From Pseudoalteromonas sp. H105 (GTDB lineage: Bacteria > Pseudomonadota > Gammaproteobacteria > Enterobacterales > Alteromonadaceae), in NCBI RefSeq assembly GCF_001469215.1, contig NZ_LOFH01000015.1:1-64000 (forward strand): a DNA stretch of 64,000 bases. Direction: 5' to 3'. Both the position numbers and the translations under genes were made by a program. Below are positions 26,766 through 36,191 of the stretch, piece after piece. Each line of letters opens with the position of its first letter. The first letter of the stretch is position 1. Below the pieces are notes generated by a model, which was not told where the DNA came from, did not search any database, and saw only the letters and a program-made list of their open reading frames with translations.

Positions 26766-27278
26766 CTACAGCTGCTGAGCGATTGCTTTAAGTAAGTAAG
26801 TTTCACGAATAATAGAGAGCCCTTGCTTATCACTATTGGCTAATGTGCGCTCATTATGAGCAATCGCTTTGTGTATGTCTACCCATTTAGCTTGCATGCC
26901 ATTTTGTAGTTCGTAATGCTCTAGTTGTGCTTGGCCTAAGGTGTCATCAATGTCACAAAAATAGCAGTAAGACTTTATGTGAATGACTTCGTAGTCATCC
27001 TTGTACCATGGGCGATATTCTTCATACAGACCAAACTCCCCAATTACTTGAATGTTTTGCGCACCGGTTTCTTCTTGTAGTTCGCGTATCAGCCCTTGTT
27101 CAAGTGTTTCAAAATCATCAACGCCGCCACCGGGTAAACTATAATCTTCGTAGCGAGCGGTATACATTAATAGTATTTGTTCACCTTTCAAAACAATCGC
27201 ACGGCCGGTAAGACGGGTAAATTGGTTTGGGTTATCGGCGGTTATACTTGGGTGAGTCGTTGTTTTAAGAAGATGCAT
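26766..27278 (-). CDS. NUDIX hydrolase
   Basis: A 170-residue protein with a complete Nudix box, G-x5-E-x7-RE-L-QEETG (GGVDDFETLEQGLIRELQEETG, about residues 52-72), which binds metal and hydrolyses diphosphates linked to another group. The region before it (RAIVLKGEQILLMYTARYEDYSLPGGG) is the usual strand pattern. The substrate cannot be read from the sequence; house-cleaning of modified nucleotides or NDP-sugars is typical. It is convergent with the nitronate monooxygenase gene. Confidence 0.9.
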   Translation of the reverse strand: MHLLKTTTHPSITADNPNQFTRLTGRAIVLKGEQILLMYTARYEDYSLPGGGVDDFETLEQGLIRELQEETGAQNIQVIGEFGLYEEYRPWYKDDYEVIHIKSYCYFCDIDDTLGQAQLEHYELQNGMQAKWVDIHKAIAHNERTLANSDKQGLSIIRETYLLKAIAQQL

Positions 27279-27377
27279 AAAGCCTCTAAAAATATATTAA
27301 AAAAATAGCTTTTAAAAATGACAAGCCAACTTAAAATCGACTCTGTCTTACTAAAATCCATCAATTTATCTTTATTA

Positions 27378-28379
27378 TCACGTCTTATTGGCGATTGATT
27401 GGCGTATCACCAGTTCAGGTTCAAAAACGGTTTGTAACGTTGGCGTGGTTTTTTGATATACCTCACTTAAAATCCAGTTAGCGGCCATTCTCCCCATTTC
27501 GTTGATAGGATAATTGATTGTAGATAAAGGTGGAAATACATGGCGAGTGAAAAAGACATTGTCGTAACCCATGATAGAAAGAGCTTCAGGCAGTTCAACC
27601 CCATGCTCTCTTGCGCATGCCATTGCGCCTGTTGCCATTTCATCATTCGCACAAATTAATGCTGTGAAGGGATGTGACGTAGCATGTAAATGCTTATATC
27701 CTTGGGTGCCACCACTTTCCATAAAGTCACCTTCATAAAGTAGTTCTTCATCAAACGCGATGTGGTATTCGAGCAAGGCTTGCTTGTGGCCAGCTAAACG
27801 CGCTTGTGCATCTTTTTTCCAAAGAGGGCCACTTATATAGGCAATGTTTTTATGGCCCTGCTCTAAAACGTACTTTGCCGCTAAGTAGCCACCGTGCTTA
27901 TTATTTAAAGTGATACAGCGCTCAGCTAATTCAGGAATAAAGCGGTTGAGTAAAACAAACGGTGTTTTACCTTTAGCCAGCTCAATAAGGTAGTGATCGC
28001 TTACAGCTTCAACATGCAAAATTAAGCCATCGCAATTGCGGCTAATTAAAAATTCAATAGCTTGCTCTTCACGTGCTTTATCACTGTGGCCAGCGGCAAT
28101 AATAACGTGCTTACTCTGCTTGCGAAATACATTCTCAATACCTCCCATCATTGGCCCATAAAAAGGACCTGATAACTCGGATACTAATAACCCCACACTG
28201 TTTGAACAATTAGAGGCAAGTGACTGAGCAATTGAGTTGGGTCTATAGCCGAGCTCATTCATTGCGGACGTTACTTTTTTTCGTGTGGTATCGCTCACAT
28301 TCGCATTGTTGTTCATTACGCGTGAAACAGTGGCAAGTGACACCCCTGCAAGCTTTGACACCTCATAAATGGTGGCCAT
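27378..28379 (-). CDS. LacI-family repressor of the beta-glucoside genes
   Basis: A 333-residue regulator. The N-terminal helix-turn-helix and hinge are clear: TIYEVSKLAGVSLATVSRVMNNNANVSDTTRKKV. A periplasmic-binding-protein-like effector domain follows, with VGLLVSELSGPFYGPMMGGI and ALICANDEMATGAM. It is the last gene of a leftward run GH1 - GPH transporter - lacI, 21 bases after the transporter. Two identical palindromes of LacI type (TGTAAGCGCTTACA) lie between the GH1 and GluP-like genes and are its likely operators, so it should control both arms. The inducer is probably a beta-glucoside or glucose derivative; that is inference from the neighbours. Confidence 0.92.
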   Translation of the reverse strand: MATIYEVSKLAGVSLATVSRVMNNNANVSDTTRKKVTSAMNELGYRPNSIAQSLASNCSNSVGLLVSELSGPFYGPMMGGIENVFRKQSKHVIIAAGHSDKAREEQAIEFLISRNCDGLILHVEAVSDHYLIELAKGKTPFVLLNRFIPELAERCITLNNKHGGYLAAKYVLEQGHKNIAYISGPLWKKDAQARLAGHKQALLEYHIAFDEELLYEGDFMESGGTQGYKHLHATSHPFTALICANDEMATGAMACAREHGVELPEALSIMGYDNVFFTRHVFPPLSTINYPINEMGRMAANWILSEVYQKTTPTLQTVFEPELVIRQSIANKT

Positions 28380-28400
28380 GTTTTTCCTTTACGTATTCGT

Positions 28401-29732
28401 TTACGTGTTATTACTTGTTGCTAAATCAGCGTGTATTTTTTTTACGGTTGTATTATCAAGAATATACCTTTTCATGATCAACGCGACAAGCACACTACCA
28501 ATAGCCGGGTATAAGGTGAATGACATCAATATACCATTTTTAGTTGTTTCACTGAGCACTGTATTTGCTTCATAACCATAATAAGCGAGTAACCAGCCTG
28601 CTAACGCACCGCCTAGGGCAAGACCAAGCTTGATAAAAAATACCACACTAGCATAAACCAGCCCGGTTAAACGTTGTCCATCTTGCCATTGACCAAAGTC
28701 AATTGTATCGGCCATTTTTGCCCACAATAAGGGGGTTGCCATTTGTGTGAAAAAACACCATAAAAAATAAACACCAAAGGCCAAAATAAGATTGTCATTG
28801 GGTAGCCAAAAGGCAATACAGCTAATAGCACCAGATATAAATTGTAAATAAATATAGGCTGTTTTCTTGTCAACAAATTTACTTAAAGGCTGAGCGCAAG
28901 CGCAGCCTAAAATGTTACCGATCATGCCAAGGGTCACAAATTGGGTGACTAAATCACCTTCACCCAGTACGTATTTTATGTAGTAAATAGCGAGTGTTGT
29001 GCGAAGTACCATGCTTGTTAACAGGACTGCTGATGCGGCGCATAGCACCTTAAAGGGGCCATTTTTCCAAAGAGTTGTCATTTGTTGCTTTAAATTGAGT
29101 CGTTTGTTTTGGCTGGCGCAAACCCGCTCTTTAGTAAACTTAAAGCAAATGAGAAATAACGCGACGCCAAGGGCACTCATCAGCACCATAGTTAGTTGAT
29201 AACCCAACGCGTTATCACCTTTACCTAGCCAGCTGACTAATGGCAAGGTGCATGCACTGACAATTAAGCCACCGAGCATACCAAATACAAATCGATATGA
29301 CTGAATCGAGACACGTTCACTCGGCTCACGACTAAGCACACCGCCAAGCGCAGAGTAAGGAATATTAATTGCGGTATAAACTAGCATTAACAGGGTGTAA
29401 GTGACAAATGCATAGATGACTTTGCCTGAATCAGTTAAATCAGGAGTCGTGAAAGTAATAACACTGATTAGCCCAAAAGGCACAGCTAGCCAAAGTAAAT
29501 AAGGTCGATAACTGCCATAGCGAGTGCGCGTTGAGTCTGTTAATGAGCCCATTAGCGGGTCGGTGATTGCATCGATGACTCTAACGACTAAAAATAATGT
29601 CCCCACTACGGCTGGGGAAATACCAAATATGTCGGTATAAAAAAAAGTTAAAAATAGCATCACCGTTTGAAAAATGATGTTACTTGCCGTATCACCTAAC
29701 CCGTAGGCTATTTTTTCTTTTTTTGTTAGCAT
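28401..29732 (-). CDS. GPH-family sugar:cation symporter
   Basis: A 443-residue, twelve-segment carrier of the glycoside-pentoside-hexuronide family (MelB-like). The N-terminus KEKIAYGLGDTASNIIFQTVMLFLTFFYTDIFG and the first loop RVIDAITDPLMGSLTDSTRTRYGSYRPYLLW are hallmark sequences, including the cation-binding Asp of the D-x-x-D/TDP region. It sits between a GH1 beta-glucosidase and a LacI regulator with gaps of 18 and 21 bases. It therefore likely imports oligo-beta-glucosides, to be cut in the cytoplasm by the GH1 enzyme. Confidence 0.93.
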   Translation of the reverse strand: MLTKKEKIAYGLGDTASNIIFQTVMLFLTFFYTDIFGISPAVVGTLFLVVRVIDAITDPLMGSLTDSTRTRYGSYRPYLLWLAVPFGLISVITFTTPDLTDSGKVIYAFVTYTLLMLVYTAINIPYSALGGVLSREPSERVSIQSYRFVFGMLGGLIVSACTLPLVSWLGKGDNALGYQLTMVLMSALGVALFLICFKFTKERVCASQNKRLNLKQQMTTLWKNGPFKVLCAASAVLLTSMVLRTTLAIYYIKYVLGEGDLVTQFVTLGMIGNILGCACAQPLSKFVDKKTAYIYLQFISGAISCIAFWLPNDNLILAFGVYFLWCFFTQMATPLLWAKMADTIDFGQWQDGQRLTGLVYASVVFFIKLGLALGGALAGWLLAYYGYEANTVLSETTKNGILMSFTLYPAIGSVLVALIMKRYILDNTTVKKIHADLATSNNT

Positions 29733-29750
29733 GGCCGGCTCTTATTGTTA

Positions 29751-31043
29751 TTAGCGTTGTTTTAAGAGTGCGCGGTATTGTTTTGCGCTTTCTTTAAGTA
29801 TGCGTTGTTGGGTTATATAATCAATATAAACCAGACCAAAGCGTTTTTCATAACCATAAGCCCATTCAAAGTTATCCATCAAGCTCCAAGCAAAATAACC
29901 TTGTACGTCTACGCCCTGTTTTATCGCGTCGTCAACGGCATTCAAATGGGTATGGTAGTAACTCACACGGTCGTAATCTAGCACTTGATTACCTTGGCGT
30001 GTATCTGCCATGGCTGCACCGTTTTCAGTGATATAAACCTTAGGTAAGGTGTACAACTTATTCAATGAGGTTAATAGTTCTGTTAAGCCTTGTGGGTATA
30101 TTTCCCAGCCCATATCTGTGATGGCAACATCGGGTAATGCAACTTCTTCAAACCCGTCATCAGCTGTTTTTTGATAGTGTATTCGGGTGTAGTAATTCAC
30201 CCCTAAAAAATCAATCGATTGACTAATGATTGCCATGTCATCAGGCGCAATATTAGGTTGAACATCTAGTGGTAACTCATTAATAAGTGAAGGGTACTGA
30301 CCTTCTAACACCGCTTTTATATACCATTGATTATGGTATTGATCAGCACGTTGTGCTGCGAGCTTATCCTCTTCAGTAAGCGGGTAAGTGGGGCTAAAGT
30401 TTAAAACAATACCGGCTTCAACGTCAGGGCAGTTTTTACGTAGTATTTTCATTGCTAAACCATGGCCTAACAATAAGTGATGGGCAGCGTGTCGACCGGC
30501 TTTTTGACTTTTAATGCCAGGTGCATGAACGCCAATCTCGTACCCTAAGTAGGCGCTGCAAAAAGGTTCGTTTAATGTTGCATATGAGTCAACCAGCCCT
30601 TTAAACGCCAAACTTACAATGTCAGTGTAAGCGGCAAAGGCATACGCCGTATCGCGGTTTTGCCAACCACCTTCATCTTCCAAATACTGTGGTAAGTCCC
30701 AGTGATATAAGGTGACATACGTTTTGATATTACGAGCTTTTAATGCTGTTAATAATTTACGGTAAAACGTGATGCCTTGTTGATTTACGTTGCCATCTTG
30801 GTTAATTACACGAGGCCATGAGATTGAGAGCCGATAAGCATCCACGGCTAAGTCGGCTATCATATCGATATCTTGCTGCCAGTATTGAACATGCTGACAT
30901 GCTATATCGCCATTACTTTGGTCAGCAATGGTATTGGGCTCCGCACAAAAGGTATCCCAAATACAGGTAAGGCGCGTATCCCGTGCGCCTTCAATTTGAA
31001 ATGAGGCGGTAGCAACACCAAAAGTAAATGGCGGCTTGAGCAT
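29751..31043 (-). CDS. GH1 beta-glucosidase
   Basis: A family 1 glycoside hydrolase of about 430 residues. Both catalytic motifs are present: the acid/base in YATLNEPF and the nucleophile in VYITENGAA. The fold start LKPPFTFGVATASFQIEGA and the end GYFAWSLMDNFEWAYGYEKRFGLVYID are typical. No signal peptide is visible after the chosen start, so it should be cytoplasmic. The frame extends to 31130; I chose ATG 31043 by family length, although GTG 31079 with GAGGA upstream is an alternative. First gene of the operon with the GPH carrier and LacI regulator, under the promoter overlapping the operator at 31146-31159. Confidence 0.9.
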   Translation of the reverse strand: MLKPPFTFGVATASFQIEGARDTRLTCIWDTFCAEPNTIADQSNGDIACQHVQYWQQDIDMIADLAVDAYRLSISWPRVINQDGNVNQQGITFYRKLLTALKARNIKTYVTLYHWDLPQYLEDEGGWQNRDTAYAFAAYTDIVSLAFKGLVDSYATLNEPFCSAYLGYEIGVHAPGIKSQKAGRHAAHHLLLGHGLAMKILRKNCPDVEAGIVLNFSPTYPLTEEDKLAAQRADQYHNQWYIKAVLEGQYPSLINELPLDVQPNIAPDDMAIISQSIDFLGVNYYTRIHYQKTADDGFEEVALPDVAITDMGWEIYPQGLTELLTSLNKLYTLPKVYITENGAAMADTRQGNQVLDYDRVSYYHTHLNAVDDAIKQGVDVQGYFAWSLMDNFEWAYGYEKRFGLVYIDYITQQRILKESAKQYRALLKQR

Positions 31044-31143
31044 TGCTGATTGCTTAGGTAAAGAGATTGTTTTAAACACGATTGAGAATATCCTCTTACT
31101 TTTAATGGCAATGCGCATTAGATAAAACACATCATAGCGAGTT

Positions 31144-31172
31144 TATGTAAGCGCTTACAATATTATTGTAAA
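31144..31172 (-). promoter_or_regulatory. probable promoter of the GH1 operon
   Basis: On the minus strand TTTACA (31172-31167) and TACATA (31149-31144) are separated by 17 bases, a plausible -35/-10 pair. The operator at 31146-31159 overlaps the -10 and the spacer, so a bound repressor would block RNA polymerase. Confidence 0.5.
31146..31159. promoter_or_regulatory. LacI-type operator, left copy
   Basis: TGTAAGCGCTTACA is a perfect 14-base palindrome with the central CG typical of LacI-family sites. An identical 14-mer begins 59 bases to the right. It lies 103 bases before the chosen GH1 start. Confidence 0.85.
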
Positions 31173-31176
31173 TAAA

Positions 31177-31204
31177 TTGCTAAATAAAATTTATATGGTA
31201 TAAA
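31177..31204 (+). promoter_or_regulatory. probable promoter of the GluP-like/GH3 operon
   Basis: TTGCTA (31177-31182) and TATAAA (31199-31204) are spaced by 16 bases. Transcription would begin near 31211, inside the right-hand operator, which would give repression by the LacI protein. Confidence 0.45.
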
Positions 31205-31221
31205 TGTAAGCGCTTACATTT
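31202..31221. promoter_or_regulatory. LacI-type operator, right copy
   Basis: AAATGTAAGCGCTTACATTT is a perfect 20-base palindrome whose core equals the left operator. It covers the end of the plus-strand -10 element and the predicted start of transcription. Confidence 0.87.
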
Positions 31222-31314
31222 TATGTTGCAACTATTATTTACTTTTTTAAATACTTGGGAAAGTGGGTGTATAGGGGCAATCAACTGATAATTATTAATA
31301 ATTAGAGATATATT

Positions 31315-32574
31315 ATGGCACAAGCGCCTTTGACAACACATCAACACAATGACACCCCGACGATGCCTAAACAAACATTTGCGCTTGCATCGTTGACCAC
31401 TTTATTTTTTATGTGGGGGTTTATAACGTGTTTAAACGACATTTTAATACCTTACTTAAAAGGCATGTTTTCGCTTACGTACACGCAGGCCATGTTGGTG
31501 CAATTTTGCTTCTTTGGTGCCTATTTCGTAATGTCTATTCCCGCAGGAAAACTGGTTAGTAAAATTGGCTATCAATACGGCATTGTTGTTGGGTTAGTCG
31601 TGGCGGCAATAGGGTGTGCACTGTTTTATCCAGCCGCCGATGCACATGTTTATGAATTATTTTTATTTGCGCTGTTTGTATTAGCCTGCGGTATAACAAT
31701 TTTACAAGTGTCAGCTAACCCATATGTTAGCGTATTGGGGAGTGCTAAAACAGCCTCTTCTCGCCTCACTATGACACAAGCGTTCAACTCGTTAGGCACA
31801 ACTGTCGCTCCTATTTTTGGTGGGTGGTTGATTCTTAGTGAAATAAGCCAAGCCACAGCTGAGCAAGTCAAACTGCCTTATTTAATTCTTGCGGCAAGTT
31901 TATTAGTATTAGCTGTTATTTTTGCTTTTCTAAAACTTCCTAAATTGGGTAAGACAGATTCTCAAGAACATGTTCAGCCAGATGATAACTTTGTTGATTT
32001 AGGCAGTGTATGGCAGTATCGCCACCTTATTTTGGGTGCAATCGGTATTTTCGTGTATGTCGGTGCTGAGGTCGCGATTGGTAGCTTTTTGGTGGGCTTT
32101 TTAACCCTTGACCATATTGCTGCGTTAAGTGAGCAACAAGCAGCACATTACATCAGCTATTATTTTGCAGGTGCGATGATTGGGCGTTTTGCCGGTGCTG
32201 CAATCATGCAAAAAGTCAATGCGCATGTTGTTCTGGCTTGTCATGGATTGTTAGCTGTTGTGTTTATTCTGGTTGCGATGACAGGACAAGGTTCACTTGC
32301 TATGTGGGCTATTTTATTGGTCGGCTTATGTAATTCAATTATGTTCCCGACTATATTTAGTTTGGCATTACAGGGCTTAGGTAAATACACTTCTCAGGGA
32401 TCGGGCATTTTGTGTCTAGCGATTGTTGGTGGTGCTATTGTGCCGCTGTTGCAGGGCGTATTAGCCGATAATATAGGCGTACAATTAGCATTGATGCTGC
32501 CCATTGTTTGTTACCTTTACATCACATACTTTGCGCTATCAGGCTCAAAGGTTTCTTCAACCCGTCAACTATAA
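31315..32574 (+). CDS. FucP/GluP-type sugar MFS transporter
   Basis: A 419-residue, twelve-segment carrier. After an N-terminal polar stretch comes [32 protein letters not shown], the signature of the FucP/GluP group (fucose, glucose/galactose symport). [16 protein letters not shown] is another hallmark. It should bring monosaccharides across the inner membrane. The GH3 lipoprotein gene follows after 13 bases, so glucose released outside or in the periplasm by that enzyme would be its natural substrate. It is the first gene of the rightward arm, behind the right-hand operator. Confidence 0.92.
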   Translation: MAQAPLTTHQHNDTPTMPKQTFALASLTTLFFMWGFITCLNDILIPYLKGMFSLTYTQAMLVQFCFFGAYFVMSIPAGKLVSKIGYQYGIVVGLVVAAIGCALFYPAADAHVYELFLFALFVLACGITILQVSANPYVSVLGSAKTASSRLTMTQAFNSLGTTVAPIFGGWLILSEISQATAEQVKLPYLILAASLLVLAVIFAFLKLPKLGKTDSQEHVQPDDNFVDLGSVWQYRHLILGAIGIFVYVGAEVAIGSFLVGFLTLDHIAALSEQQAAHYISYYFAGAMIGRFAGAAIMQKVNAHVVLACHGLLAVVFILVAMTGQGSLAMWAILLVGLCNSIMFPTIFSLALQGLGKYTSQGSGILCLAIVGGAIVPLLQGVLADNIGVQLALMLPIVCYLYITYFALSGSKVSSTRQL

Positions 32575-32587
32575 TCAGGTGCAAACC

Positions 32588-35107
32588 ATGACTCTAAAAA
32601 AACCATTCACACTCTCGACCCTAATTATGGCGACAATAGCGATGAGCGGCTGTTCTGACCCTGCTCCTAAATCGCAAAGTGTTAAACACGATCTTGACGT
32701 TTGGCCTGTGATAACAACGGGTATTAATGACGACGCTGATATGGAAACTAAAATAGCAACGTTGTTGTCGAGTATGACGTTAGAGCAAAAAATCGCTCAA
32801 ATGATCCAACCTGAAATCCGTGATATTACAGTTGAAGATATGCGTAAATACGGCTTTGGCTCTTATTTGAATGGTGGGGGGGCATTTCCTAATAATAATA
32901 AACATGCCTCTGCTGCAGATTGGATAGACTTGGCTGAAAAAATGTATCAGGCATCAGTCGATGATTCGTTAGATGGCATCAATATCCCTACTATGTGGGG
33001 AACCGATGCTGTGCATGGGCATAATAATGTTATTGGTGCGACGTTATTCCCGCATAACATTGGTTTAGGGGCAACAAATAACCCTGAGTTAATAGAGAAA
33101 ATAGCCGCTGCTACAGCGCGAGAAGTGATGGTAACAGGTATTGACTGGGTATTTGCTCCGACCGTCGCTGTTGTCCGTGATGATCGTTGGGGCCGCACAT
33201 ATGAGGGGTATTCAGAAGATCCTGAGATAGTTAAAACCTACTCAGCGGCAATTGTAAAAGGCTTGCAAGGCGCTGCAGATGAAGACTTCTTATCAGATAG
33301 GCGAGTGATCAGCACAGTTAAACACTTTTTGGGTGATGGTGGTACACAAGGCGGTGATGATCAAGGGAATAATATAGACAGTGAAGCGGATTTATTTGCT
33401 ATTCACGCGCAAGGGTATGTGGGTGGCTTAAGCGCGGGTGCGCAAACGGTTATGGCATCGTTTAATAGCTGGCATGGTGAAAAGATACATGGCAGCAAGT
33501 ACCTTCTTACTGATGTGTTAAAAGGCAAAATGGGATTTGATGGATTTGTTGTTGGTGATTGGAACGGTCATGGACAAATCCCTGGGTGTACCAACGGTGA
33601 CTGTGCACAAGCGGCGAATGCGGGCTTAGATGTTTATATGGTGCCAACAGATGCGTGGAAGCCTTTGTATGACAACCTGATTAAGCAAGTTAAAAATGGC
33701 ACCATTGCGCAATCACGCATCGATGATGCTGTAACCCGTGTTTTACGTGTGAAAATGCGAGCGGGTTTATTTGACAAACCAAGCCCTGCAAAACGACCGC
33801 TGTCAGGTAAAACAGAAGTGATTGGTAGCGCTGAACACCGTGAAATTGCAAAACAAGCCGTTCGTGAATCGCTTGTTCTGCTTAAGAACAAGCAGCAATT
33901 GCTTCCTCTTTCACCTAAAGCTAACGTACTTGTGGCGGGTCTTGGTGCCGATAATATTGGTATGCAGTCAGGTGGTTGGAGTATCACGTGGCAGGGAACA
34001 GGCAATGAGAATAGTGACTTCCCTGGTGGTACGTCAATTTTGGATGGTATTAAACACACCGTAAAGCAAGCAGGTGGCCAAGTTCAGTATGACTTAAATG
34101 GTGAGTTTAATACCCGTCCAGACGTTGCAATTGTGGTATTCGGTGAACAGCCATATGCAGAAGGCAATGGTGATTTAGATAATCTTGAGTATCAACGTGG
34201 TAATAAGACCGATTTAGCTTTGTTGCGTAAGCTTAAAGATAAAGGCATTCCAGTGGTTTCTCTTTTTATTAGCGGACGACCAATGTGGGTAAATGCGGAA
34301 TTAAATGCCAGCGATGCTTTTGTGGCAACTTGGTTGCCTGGAACAGAAGGGGATGCTATCAGTGACGTGTTATTTTCGCACGCTGACGGCTCTGTAAATT
34401 ATGACTTTAAAGGCAAGTTATCGTTTTCTTGGCCAAATAACCCAATTGATAACCATAACCGTGGTGATGAAGACTACACGCCATTGTTACCATACGGGTT
34501 TGGTTTAACCTATAAAGACAAAAATACGCTAGGCGATGACCTTGCTGAGCAAGGTCAATCATCACAACAACTTGAAGATTTGGTAATGTTTGAGCGTGCA
34601 GTTAAATCGCCGTGGAGTCTTGTATTACAAAGTGCAGAGCAACAAAAAACTATGGCTAGTAGTCGTGAGTCTGTTGGTGCTGTCAGTGTTAAAACGTTTG
34701 ATAAAGATGTACAAGAAGATGCACGAGCTATCAGTTTTACAGGCAGTGAAACCGCTGCTGTGCGTTTAATGGCAGCGTTCCCATCAGACTTACGTTCATA
34801 CGTTGAAAAGTCAGGTCAACTGCAGATGCAAATTAAAGTCGATCAGACTGCTGATGCGCCGCTATGGCTTGGTATGCAATGTGGCGGTGACTGTCAGGGG
34901 AAGTTTGATATTTCAAAGCAGCTCAAGGGGCAAAGTGGTTGGCAAACTCTGAACATAGATTTAGCGTGTTTTGCAGATCAAGGAGTTAACTTGTCTCAGG
35001 TATTCTCACCTTGGCAAATAAGTACGTCTGCAGCTTGGCATGTATCAATTGCAAAGTTAAGTATTCACACTAATCGTGATGCTACCTCTGCAATAACCTG
35101 CCAGTAA
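32588..35107 (+). CDS. GH3 exo-beta-glucanase / beta-glucosidase lipoprotein
   Basis: An 839-residue family 3 glycoside hydrolase. ATG 32588 gives a lipoprotein signal (STLIMATIAMSGCSD), whereas the longer frame from 32504 would overlap the transporter gene. The TIM-barrel domain runs from about 45 to 400, with WGTDAVHGHNNVIGATLFPH, KHFLGDGGTQGGDDQG and the nucleophile Asp in FDGFVVGDWNGHGQ. The second alpha/beta domain follows (to about 650). A C-terminal part of about 180 residues looks like the beta-rich carbohydrate-binding-like domain of ExoP-type enzymes. It should release glucose from beta-glucans or cellodextrins at the membrane surface, feeding the adjacent transporter. Confidence 0.92.
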   Translation: MTLKKPFTLSTLIMATIAMSGCSDPAPKSQSVKHDLDVWPVITTGINDDADMETKIATLLSSMTLEQKIAQMIQPEIRDITVEDMRKYGFGSYLNGGGAFPNNNKHASAADWIDLAEKMYQASVDDSLDGINIPTMWGTDAVHGHNNVIGATLFPHNIGLGATNNPELIEKIAAATAREVMVTGIDWVFAPTVAVVRDDRWGRTYEGYSEDPEIVKTYSAAIVKGLQGAADEDFLSDRRVISTVKHFLGDGGTQGGDDQGNNIDSEADLFAIHAQGYVGGLSAGAQTVMASFNSWHGEKIHGSKYLLTDVLKGKMGFDGFVVGDWNGHGQIPGCTNGDCAQAANAGLDVYMVPTDAWKPLYDNLIKQVKNGTIAQSRIDDAVTRVLRVKMRAGLFDKPSPAKRPLSGKTEVIGSAEHREIAKQAVRESLVLLKNKQQLLPLSPKANVLVAGLGADNIGMQSGGWSITWQGTGNENSDFPGGTSILDGIKHTVKQAGGQVQYDLNGEFNTRPDVAIVVFGEQPYAEGNGDLDNLEYQRGNKTDLALLRKLKDKGIPVVSLFISGRPMWVNAELNASDAFVATWLPGTEGDAISDVLFSHADGSVNYDFKGKLSFSWPNNPIDNHNRGDEDYTPLLPYGFGLTYKDKNTLGDDLAEQGQSSQQLEDLVMFERAVKSPWSLVLQSAEQQKTMASSRESVGAVSVKTFDKDVQEDARAISFTGSETAAVRLMAAFPSDLRSYVEKSGQLQMQIKVDQTADAPLWLGMQCGGDCQGKFDISKQLKGQSGWQTLNIDLACFADQGVNLSQVFSPWQISTSAAWHVSIAKLSIHTNRDATSAITCQ

Positions 35108-35125
35108 AAACAGTTCAATCCCTTC

Positions 35126-35162
35126 TAGCAGGTGCTTAGCCCATTAGTACCTGCTATTTTTT
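35126..35162 (+). terminator. rho-independent terminator after GH3
   Basis: TAGCAGGT (35126-35133) pairs with ACCTGCTA (35149-35156) around a 15-base loop, followed by six T. It ends the sugar operon. Confidence 0.75.
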
Positions 35163-35289
35163 AACTATTCACACCCTGTATACTCTGTGCCTTTTCATGC
35201 TAACTTATTGATGAAAAACATTAAATTTTATGCTAATGTGATTTGATAAAAAACTGCTGTGTTTAAGCTCTAAATAAAGGCTCTTAAAA

Positions 35290-35895
35290 ATGAACCCATC
35301 TTTATCGTTAGTTCCCTCTAAAATTGTTTGCGTTGGACGAAATTATGTTGAACATATTAACGAGTTGGGCAATCAAATAGCCGACCAAATGGTGGTGTTT
35401 AATAAGCCAAACACAGCAATTAGCAGTCAACTATCGAGTGAACACAACGGCGAGCCATTGCATTTTGAGACTGAGATTTGTTTTAAAGTACAGCAAGGTC
35501 GCCTAGCTGAGGTGGGGATTGGTTTAGATCTTACTAAACGCGACTTACAATCAGAACTAAAAGCGAAAGGCTTACCGTGGGAGCGAGCAAAAGCATTTGA
35601 TGGTTCCGCTTTATTTAGTCATTTTGTTGCAATAGAGCAGGATGACATTGCTAAATTAAAAATTTCACTCAGTATTAATGACCAACTTCAGCAACAAGGT
35701 GATGTGGGGTTAATGCTTTATAAGCCAGCATATATATTAACGCAAATAAGTGAGTTTATGACTTTAAATGATGGCGATATTATTATGACTGGCACACCAG
35801 CAGGAGTAGGGAAAGTAATCGCTGGGGATGTGTTTAAGGCCCACTTATTATGTGCAGAGCGGTCGCTTATTGAGGTGTCTTGGCAGGCGGTTTAG
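35290..35895 (+). CDS. fumarylacetoacetate hydrolase (FAH) family protein
   Basis: A 201-residue protein with the FAH catalytic fold. Visible motifs are KIVCVGRNYVEHINELGN, the metal ligands in LHFETEICF, and the conserved end DGDIIMTGTPAGVGKVIAGD. Relatives such as E. coli YcgM cut acylpyruvates or decarboxylate oxaloacetate, which suits a short single-domain member. The particular substrate is open. It is convergent with the aldo/keto reductase gene. Confidence 0.9.
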   Translation: MNPSLSLVPSKIVCVGRNYVEHINELGNQIADQMVVFNKPNTAISSQLSSEHNGEPLHFETEICFKVQQGRLAEVGIGLDLTKRDLQSELKAKGLPWERAKAFDGSALFSHFVAIEQDDIAKLKISLSINDQLQQQGDVGLMLYKPAYILTQISEFMTLNDGDIIMTGTPAGVGKVIAGDVFKAHLLCAERSLIEVSWQAV

Positions 35896-36055
35896 CCAAT
35901 ATATTTTGTTGGTAAATTTGATTAAAATTAGTAAATGAGTTTTCTAACCAAAATAGTTGACTGCGTTGATATGCTTTTGAAGGAAGTATTTTTGCAATTT
36001 CATTTAGCTTAGGCGTGAATTTTCTCGCTGCACTTTGACCAAAACAAACTCGGGA
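35867..36055 (-). pseudogene. possible gene remnant opposite the FAH 3' end
   Basis: The minus strand stays open for 62 codons with ordinary codon use (containing RKFTPKLNEIAKILPSKAYQ) but has no ATG, GTG or TTG start at its head. A short neighbouring frame upstream (19 codons, LVNQLVDPEFVLVKVQREN) could be its continuation after a frameshift. It may be the decayed 3' end of a gene or simple chance; I recognise no family. It overlaps the FAH gene by 29 bases. Confidence 0.2.
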
Positions 36056-36137
36056 TCAACAAGCTGGTTTACAAGTTACACTGGTTGCCCGTGCTTATTA
36101 TTTATTTTATCCTAGTGTTTATCATAGAAGATTTTTG

Positions 36138-36171
36138 ATGAGCTGCTAATGATTAACCATTAGCAGCTCAT
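36138..36171. terminator. bidirectional stem-loop between convergent genes
   Basis: ATGAGCTGCTAATG (36138-36151) and CATTAGCAGCTCAT (36158-36171) form a perfect 14-base stem with a 6-base loop. T-rich DNA lies on both outer sides in the respective directions (ATTTTTG before, TATTTT after). Confidence 0.75.
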
Positions 36172-36191
36172 TATTTTATCAAGATTATATA

